Program-made: the position numbers and the translations under genes
Source of the DNA: Dioscorea cayenensis subsp. rotundata
Taxonomy: Eukaryota; Streptophyta; Magnoliopsida; Dioscoreales; Dioscoreaceae
Direction of reading: 5' to 3'
DNA length: 64,000 nt
Assembly: GCF_009730915.1 (NCBI RefSeq)
Contig: NC_052475.1
Location: 29,387,016-29,451,015, forward strand
Notes under the pieces: generated by a model
Database searches by the model: none
What the model was told of the DNA's origin: nothing
The model's input: the letters and a program-made list of their open reading frames with translations, nothing else
In this document: piece by piece, positions 57,050 through 64,000 of the stretch
Position numbering within the stretch: position 1 is the stretch's first letter
Layout: every line of letters starts with the position of its first letter

Positions 57050-58980
57050 TCAGGTCAGGCACGTACCTGACTATATTCTGCCATTGGATGAAAACCAAGA
57101 TGAGGTTGTGAAGGTAGCGTGTGCGTGCATCACGGGTGTTGTCGTGGGAGACTTTGGACCACCATCAACAGTAATCCCTTTATCATCTTTCTCAGGCCGG
57201 TTTTTCGCATCCTTGCACCACCTCTTCAAAAGTATCTCAGTGGAAGCTCTTTAATATTTCTAAAATCCAACACTTTTTAATACGTGGCAGCACTGAATCC
57301 CCATAAAAGTCGAACTTTTGCAGGTGCAAATGACTGAGCAATCAGATGGGTCAAATGACACAAAGTGCTCTTTGGGTTTTTCTGTGACAATCACTTTATA
57401 CTCAGATGTTGTCTCAACCTCGCCACAACTATATAACATGCAATCCATGAACATCTCAAATTCTTTCGAAAAATTTCAAAAGACAACAGGTGTATATGAG
57501 ATTAGCAGCTTGCCTCAGCATCTTCGATGGAGGTATTCTTGGGAAACTTTGACTTCTTGAAAATCAGACCCTGATGGTTCTGCATAACGATGCTCATCTA
57601 CTACCCTTTCATAATGTTTAGAAAAAGGACAGCAAATCTAGCTGTGGGCTCAAATACTTCTTCAACACATTACTCAGGCTTTCATTTTGTAATGTGCTTT
57701 TTATGTCGCACTAAAAATATTTCTCGCCTGTATGGCAAAGCCCATTTGTCCCTGTCCTCAAAAAGCTTGCCCAACCATTCATTGTTCCTAAGATCATACT
57801 TCTCCAAAATCATCCTCCAGGCCGTAAGGAACTCCTCCTCATCTTCATAATCATAAATACATCTTGCAAAATCCTTTGAAAAAGTTTTTGAACCTTGGAA
57901 GACATGATTAAGATGCTTTGAAGCGTTCTGGTAGACATGCCACAAACACAGACGTTGGATTGTGCCAGGCCAAGCCATAGAAATTGCGCTGGTTATTGCC
58001 ATAGATTGATCTGTTAGAATTGTTTTTGGCTGCTTTCCTTGCATTGCAATCTTGAGAGTTTCAAAAGCCACTTGAAAGATTCAATAGTTTCATCATATAT
58101 CAGTGCTGCACCAAATATAACAGTTTGTTTATGGTGATTGACACCAATAGAATGGTGCAAAGGTCTTCCATATCCATTTGTTTTATAGGTTGTGTCAAAA
58201 CAGACAACATCACCAAAGTAGCTGAAGTCTTTCCATGAACTTACGCATCTGCTAAAAACATTGGTCAATTTATCATCCTCGTCTACCTGTATGGCATAAA
58301 AGAATGATGGATTATTAAGCTGCATGCTCTGCAAGTATTTCAACACTCCCCAGCATCTCCCTATTTGCATGGCCTTCATCCGCTTTGACCTTAGATGATT
58401 TTTATACTCCGCCGGAAGAAAAGTAACATTTCGAAAACCTCCAACCTGCCTAGCTGCAGGCTCAGTTTTATAGACCTTAGGGGTTTGTTCCAGAATCATC
58501 AGACAAGTCTGCTTCAGCAGCCCTGAACCTCGTTGAGTTATTCTATCAGATCTCAACAAATCGTTGTTGAAGGAGGTGCTGGTTGATGATTATGTTCTGG
58601 TACAAATTCAGACACCGCGATGTTACCATTTTGGCACTAGCTATGATGGTCAACCGTGCAGAGCAACCAATTCTGGTTTCTGGCTTGGGTCTCTTCACTT
58701 CTTTAGCTCCCTTTTTGTCCTTGCGGAACCCTTCTCTTGAGCACACAAATGTTCTTGATCTGATAACATTCTCAGAAGATTTGTCTGCTGAACTTTTCCT
58801 CACACTAAAGCCAATATGGCCAGCGTACTTATTGTAGAATTCATATGCCTTATCTTCGCTTTCAAACTCCATGTTAACTTCTGGCACCATTTTTCTCACT
58901 TGTTGCATCATCACTAGGAGCATCAAAGTCAATTACTTTTCTCAATTTTCCCTGTTTATTCAGACTCTAATGATTCAACA
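57050..58980 (-). pseudogene. FAR1/FHY3-related (FRS) or MULE-transposase pseudogene
   Basis: All three domains are present but out of frame with each other. The N-terminal FAR1 DNA-binding region reads [20 protein letters not shown] with [11 protein letters not shown] (58900-58690). The MULE transposase core (58490-57690) includes [32 protein letters not shown] and [14 protein letters not shown]. The SWIM finger reads CTCKSSTFMGIQCCH near 57320-57270, followed by LRYFLKRWCKDAKNR near 57240-57200. Frame breaks lie near 58880, 58625, 58565 and 58085, and there are stops after the core. FHY3/FAR1 proteins are domesticated Mutator-like transposases acting in phytochrome A signalling. I could not find terminal inverted repeats, so an old host gene and a decayed element remain equally possible. 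Confidence 0.82.
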
Positions 58981-58984
58981 GTTT

Positions 58985-60515
58985 TAGAAAACCATCAGGT
59001 GAGTTACAAAGAGAGACTACAATGATCTAGATAAAAGCCATATTGATGGTTACATGCAGAAAGTAACCACAATAAGGCTACAAAACTTCAAAGAAAACAT
59101 CAACAGTATATCATGTCAAACAATAAGTGGCAATCATTAAGACTTGTCGAAAATTTAAACCATTTTTAAATTGCACAAAACTGCCCAACACCTATAAGCA
59201 ATCAAGATAATAGAAACTCAAACCAGCATCCACATTATGAACTACAGTACTAAACACCAAGAACAACAACAACAACCATGAGTCATTGTAAACAAGAAGA
59301 GCATGCCTAGAAGTTCTGTCAGGAGAAACTCCACCTTCATAATAAAATATATATTGCTGAGGAATATTAACATCAATACCACATTCATATGCCTTTCATT
59401 TCACTTCTTTGACATAGGATAAACTTTAAAAACAGATCAATATATGGAAACTTTAAAACAATATCATTTCATGTACCCTCCACAACCATTGAGTTGAATA
59501 TATGTAAACCTTAAAAACAATATCAATATCCAATTAGATGAAACTATCAATGTTGAAGATACAATTGAATCTTTTTTGGAGAGGCATGATCATCTTAAAT
59601 TCATTAGAACTTAGTCAATGAGGAAAAGGTCACTGCAAAAGGATTTTTGATCTTTCTTAATCACTATTAAAAATATTACTATTTTATGATAGTCATATTT
59701 ACAATTACAACTCAAGATCTTTTTTAAATCACCCAACTGAGCTTGTTGTAATTTTTAGAATATTTTATGCATGATACAAAAATCTCAATCAAACCGCGTT
59801 GCAATCAATGTTCTCTATGTTCCGACCTTTGCTATATTTAGGATCTCTCTTAGAGTATAAACAAAGGACCAAATATTATCATTGCAAGGGTCAGTCTTAT
59901 TCATGAAAAAAGTAATTTGACCCTTATTCTCTGTTATTTATGTTATGAGTTTTTGGCTTATTTTCTATTGACCACTCTACACATTGCTCTTTAAATTCTT
60001 CAGAAGAATCTTCAAGAGAGTGGTTAAATTTTAGTTAAAGAACAAACATTAACACTCTGCGTTAATTTTCAACATCACCATTTGTTCTACATCAGGTTCT
60101 CCATCAAATTAAAAAATTGAAAAACTAAAACTTAAAAGGAAAAAATTAGTCCTTGAAATCCTATCTACATGTATTTCGGACAGTAAAATTTCACTTTCTC
60201 CTAACATCCTCCATCACAATTAAACACCAACTACTCTTTTCAGTATACTGGAGTCCTTCCACTTCCACCCACCACCTATTTGTTCTACTTAAAGAAAAGA
60301 GTTACCTATGGTAGTGAAGAAGATTTAAAAAGATTTTCACGTTCATGATACAGCACTAGAGCACTCTTAAGCATTATAAGAACAGGGGCGCATTAATTTA
60401 GGAGTGATTATGGTAGGAGACAAAAAAATAAATGCCGTTACAAAAGATAGAAAGCAAAGATGAGAATTAGTAAATATAATAATCCCATAAGCAAAAGGCA
60501 ATGGAATTTGAGTAT
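58985..60515. other. AT-rich region, no gene seen
   Basis: No frame with a family signature. It lies between the FAR1-related and GATA remnants. Confidence 0.5.
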
Positions 60516-60519
60516 TCAC

Positions 60520-61558
60520 CTTCGTCCATGCAATTCCACCGCATTGCATAAAGTCACTGGGTCCTTCAGGGCCCACGGCGCGCTATGTGGAGTTGATTTG
60601 GCACTGATGCCACAGCGAAGGCATCTGAGGGAGTTGAACAGAAAGTTAACAAGCAATTTTAAGATGAACAATGATTATTTAGTAAAAGTTGTGAACTTGC
60701 AATAACTTATTGCTTAATTAAAAAGGCATTATAAGTAAATCAGTGTTACTGTGTCTCACTTTGTTATGCTCTTGTGTAGAACAGAATGCTTCTGAACTCT
60801 GCATTTTAGTGAAGCCAACTCATTGAGCATGCACAGTTACAAAAATTCTGCTTAACATTCTTTTTTTTTTCTTTTAATATGACAAATATTAGCAGATTCT
60901 TCCAATCAGATAATATTGAATGGTCCTCAAACATTTGCCTATTAATTTGGTGCACAACCAGACACATCGATATGAGTATTCAATTAATCAACTGATACCA
61001 TTGCTTTTAATCAACTGTAGTAACAAGACCATAGATATCTAAGATGCAGGATTTAAGATGATTATATTTAATCCTTACCAGCATGTTCTACAAAGGAATT
61101 ATCACTAATGCAGAATTCATTATTCCTCAAAATAATTCTACCAATTTGTCAAATTTAAGCAAACAATTGGGTCTGATCCACTTATTAATCCCATGTTCCA
61201 ATTAGAACCAAGAAGGCAGAATTAACAGCAATTACAACGAAAAGAAGGCAAAACAACAACAACAACAACATCTTTTTCCACTATGCATGAGCAACTGGTT
61301 CCAAATGCAAGACATTATTATTATTTTTTTTCAATCATTGACGATGGTAATAAACACAATAACATATCAAAAGACGAGTTTTTTCTCAAAAATCTAACCT
61401 GATAGCACCTTCCAGCCCTTCATCACCATTGTTTTGTTGAACGCCTTGATTCTGCTCCTCAAGTACTGTATCTCACCATCGCCACCGCCAAGGCCGCCGT
61501 GGACAGTGGGCGCCCCCTGAGGCATCATGTGCATACTAGATCCCACAGGACGGTTCAT
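60520..61558 (-). pseudogene. TIFY/GATA (ZML-type) transcription factor pseudogene
   Basis: Two exon remnants. 61558-61399 starts MNRPVGSSMHMMPQG; after a frameshift near 61465 it continues EEQNQGVQQNNGDEGLEG. 60624-60520 holds a GATA finger beginning RCLRCGISAKSTP and ending GIAWTK. It is broken in the middle, so the second Cys pair (normally LCNAC) is split between frames. The two exons share matching splice phase (AG/A gives Arg). The CISAKSTP...GPxGPxTLCNACG pattern is that of plant ZIM/ZML GATA proteins. The TIFY and CCT domains expected between them were not found in the 774-bp intron. Conclusion: a degraded, internally deleted copy. Confidence 0.68.
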
Positions 61559-61850
61559 CCTGCCATCTCATCGCCCATACAAACCCCACAAATTCTCAAA
61601 AATTCATCCAAAGAGAACACCTCAACATCAAACATAAAAACAGGAAAAAAATCGAAACTTCAAGAGAGTTAGGCCATCATAAGACACCATTGTTGCACCT
61701 TGGTTTGATAGAAGAGCTCCTCAGTGAGGAAATCTAGGGGTTTAGAAAAACCCTAGAATTCTAGGGGTTTCGGTAACTCGGAAAAGGAGAGGAAAGGGCG
61801 ATTACGAGAACGGATCAGCTGAGAAGCCAATTGTAGGAAAAGATCCTGAC
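61559..61850 (-). promoter_or_regulatory. Former leader/promoter of the GATA pseudogene
   Basis: GC-richer stretch with 'aaaccctag' telo-box-like motifs near 61737-61760, resembling leaders of active genes in this window. It is likely the old 5' region of the ZML-type gene. Confidence 0.35.
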
Positions 61851-62129
61851 CACACAGTTTCTGACACGTGTTTTCTTACTTAGTATTAACAAATCCCAAT
61901 TAGAAGCTATTCCATTTGATTTGTTTAAAATGTGATAAAAGTATATAATAATTTATAAGCACAGAAATAATTTCCTCCTTTCGAATGGAAAAGGAATTGT
62001 TCAAAAAATAAAAATACCGAAGTAGCACTGTGAGTGAAGTGCTCAAGTTGGTTATAAATTAATAAAATATTTCATAATTAAACACGAAAAAAACGTAGGA
62101 GATTCTTCACTTTATAAGTATTAAGAAAA

Positions 62130-64000
62130 AAATAAAGGAAAAATTATTGTTAAGCAGTAATTTTTCAAAAGCTTAAAAACCCTACTCTTTGCTTTTGGAC
62201 GGACCCGGTGCCGATTTAGTGTTTTAAGCTTCACTTCTACTCTGGATTCGCATCGAATGGGTCGTGTTGTGAAATCTCGTTTTAGTACGAAAATGGTGGG
62301 AAAAGGAAGCGCCGAAATCACGTCGTATTCGCACCTTTTTGAAGGACTTTACCTTGGTTTAACGTTTAAATATTTTACTAATATGTTTAATAATTGTCGT
62401 ATCCAGGTGTATCTTTACATCTCCGGTTTAGCGTTATCTTTTACATGTATAACTATTCATATTAGCGTGTAAATTCTCAAAGTCTCTGCGTAAAAGCGGT
62501 GATCTTTTTCGTTTGATCTGAATTCTTTGGCGGTGTGGCGTGGCGGTGTGAGGTTATGAGTATCCGTGCGTGAAAAATTAATGAGCGGCATTAAAATTTA
62601 TGCGCGGTAACATGATTTCTCGAACACCCGATTCGTTCTCATCGATCGATAGTCGACGTACTGTCGTTTAACTTTTTCTCGGATATGAAGAGTCGATTTC
62701 TGCTTGTGGAATTCACCCATAAATAACGAGAAAGAACCCTCACTGGACATAACCATACTCATCGATCCTCATCGTCCCTCCTCTCCTCAGTCGTCCTCCT
62801 ACTTCCATGGACATGACCGCTCTATCTCGAAAGGATGTTTCGTGAACCTTCTTCCTTATCTTGAGAATCATTTAGCCATCGATCACACAACAAGTTAAAC
62901 TATCTTTTCTGCCCAAGTCGAAATGCTCTCATAGTGCACGAATCTGAGAGGATTCGTTGATGGATGGCGAGGCAAGCAATTAAGCGAGCGTTTCGACTTG
63001 GGTAAGAAAAGAAATTTTTCACGTATTTACGTGATTGCGGAGGGTTCTAGAGGAGGAGATCGAGAAGCTTTATCCTTTTAAAGCTGAGGGATGATATTTA
63101 TCGCTTGAGACTTTCATTACCATTTAAGAACATTACGTCGGTGTATGCTATTACGTTACGTGTTTTAGCTATCTCGGGATCTTCGTTTAAGTCCAGACCA
63201 TGACACATTGATTAATAGTCGTTTTCATGAATGTGTGTTGTTTAACCTTTTTTTAATGTTGATGCGTTGTGCGAGGTTCAAGTTGATGCGCATGTTATGC
63301 AGCCATTGTGAGCATTGAATGTCTGGGAACAGCTTGTTTTCGTTATCACGAGGGTCGAGTCGTGAGTGTCAAGTCAGAGCGGACGTTGTAAATGTTGTAA
63401 ATGTTGTAAATCTTTTTATAAATAAAAGCGAAACAAAGCTATTTGTTGTGAGACTTACGGAAATTTAAACATAGACCTAGTAAAAACAAAGCAATGTGAG
63501 GGAAAGCAAAGAAAGAGCGTCGTTGTAAGCAGATAGAAAATCGTAAATATGTTTTAAGCAGATGACAGTGTTTAAGAAAAAGTTACTCTTTAAACAATGA
63601 CAGCGGTGTAAACAATAGAAAATGTTAAACAATACTCTAGTTACTTTCTTTTAAACAATGACAACGGTGTTTGAAAATACGTAAAGATGTTTAAGCGGTG
63701 ACCGGGAGGTACCCATCTTCAGCGATGTCGGTGAAAGCATTGATTTAAACGATAACATATTATTTACATGATATAGACTTTAGTTAAAGCGAGTTAACCA
63801 TTATTTTTAAACACTATATGTATACTGTTTAAACATAAAAAGCAACGTTTACGAGAGACTCATGTTGAGTTGAGAACATTCATTCGAGCGATAATGATAT
63901 ATCTTCCTCGCGACGATGGCATATATTTCCCTTTTTGCCCTTGGGATGGAGGGAAAAATACTGTGATCACATCGCGTCTAGTCTAACCTCTATGCATACT
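62130..64000. mobile_element. Possible LTR-retroelement fragment or other CpG-rich insertion
   Basis: From about 62.1 kb the sequence becomes CpG-rich and non-coding and remains unlike the AT-rich intergenic DNA to the window edge. It has a TATA-like ataaataa (62719-62726) followed by a CT-rich stretch, and a 19-bp inverted repeat (62905-62923 with 62991-63010). Repeated short phrases occur ('taaacaatgacaacggtgt', 'aaatgttgtaaatgttgtaa' near 63380-63415). These fit the U3/R part and untranslated region of a retroelement, but no coding domain, primer-binding site or paired LTR is visible. Confidence 0.35.
62905..63010. repeat. Inverted repeat able to form a hairpin
   Basis: Arm 1 (62905-62923) 'ttttctgcccaagtcgaaa' pairs with arm 2 (62991-63010) 'tttcgacttgggtaagaaaa' with a single one-base offset. 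The loop is 67 bases. Confidence 0.85.

Noticed and set aside
56898..57254. 118-codon plus-strand frame
   Set aside because: Its opposite strand reads the conserved LRYFLKRWCKDAKNR segment of the FAR1-related remnant, so the plus frame is a shadow.
62257..62472. 71-codon frame in the CpG-rich right end
   Set aside because: No family signature, no splice context, and nearby frames are equally open; insufficient support for a gene.

Overview
This is nuclear DNA from a flowering plant. The genes have many introns with GT-AG borders, the intergenic DNA is very AT-rich with long (AT)n, (ATT)n and (AAT)n tracts, and every protein I recognise belongs to a land-plant family. The AT-richness and gene style would suit a monocot such as a yam relative, but that is a guess.

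Left part (1-38.6 kb): four loci that look intact. A minus-strand SAC-domain phosphoinositide phosphatase (81-6995) has 14 exons that join in frame. After about 4 kb of repeats, a plus-strand SPT20-like gene of the PHYTOCHROME-DEPENDENT LATE-FLOWERING type (11230-22754) has 12 exons. Its introns hold a 711-bp hAT-type element with a perfect 8-bp target duplication, and a fragment carrying a textbook group II intron domain V, probably mitochondrial. Next is the splicing/MYB protein CDC5 (23978-30393, 4 exons) with an unusually long acidic tail, then 5.6 kb of AT-rich DNA with microsatellites, then an FMO1-type flavin monooxygenase (36283-38517, 5 exons) whose promoter has several TTGAC cores.

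Right part (42-61.6 kb): a run of minus-strand loci in various stages of decay. A COP1-interacting-protein-like gene (50299 down to about 43946) has an open 5' two-thirds, but its 3' end (42101-43975) carries stops and frameshifts. It is followed by broken copies of a chloroplast co-chaperonin CPN20 (52169-54736), a FAR1/FHY3-related gene (57050-58980) and a TIFY/GATA (ZML-type) gene (60520-61558). Two or more exons with splice-site-like borders can be recognised in the CPN20 and GATA copies, so these look like genes lost in place rather than reverse-transcribed copies. From about 62.1 kb to the end the sequence changes character (CpG-rich, a TATA-like box, a 19-bp inverted repeat) and may be part of an LTR retroelement.

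I found no convincing new multi-gene system. The most notable features are the intact/decaying boundary near 42 kb, the part-decayed COP1-interactor gene, the group II domain V inside a nuclear intron, the hAT element, and a tandem duplication across a splice acceptor in the phosphatase gene. All gene models come from reading splice sites and comparing with remembered families; no search or alignment was run.
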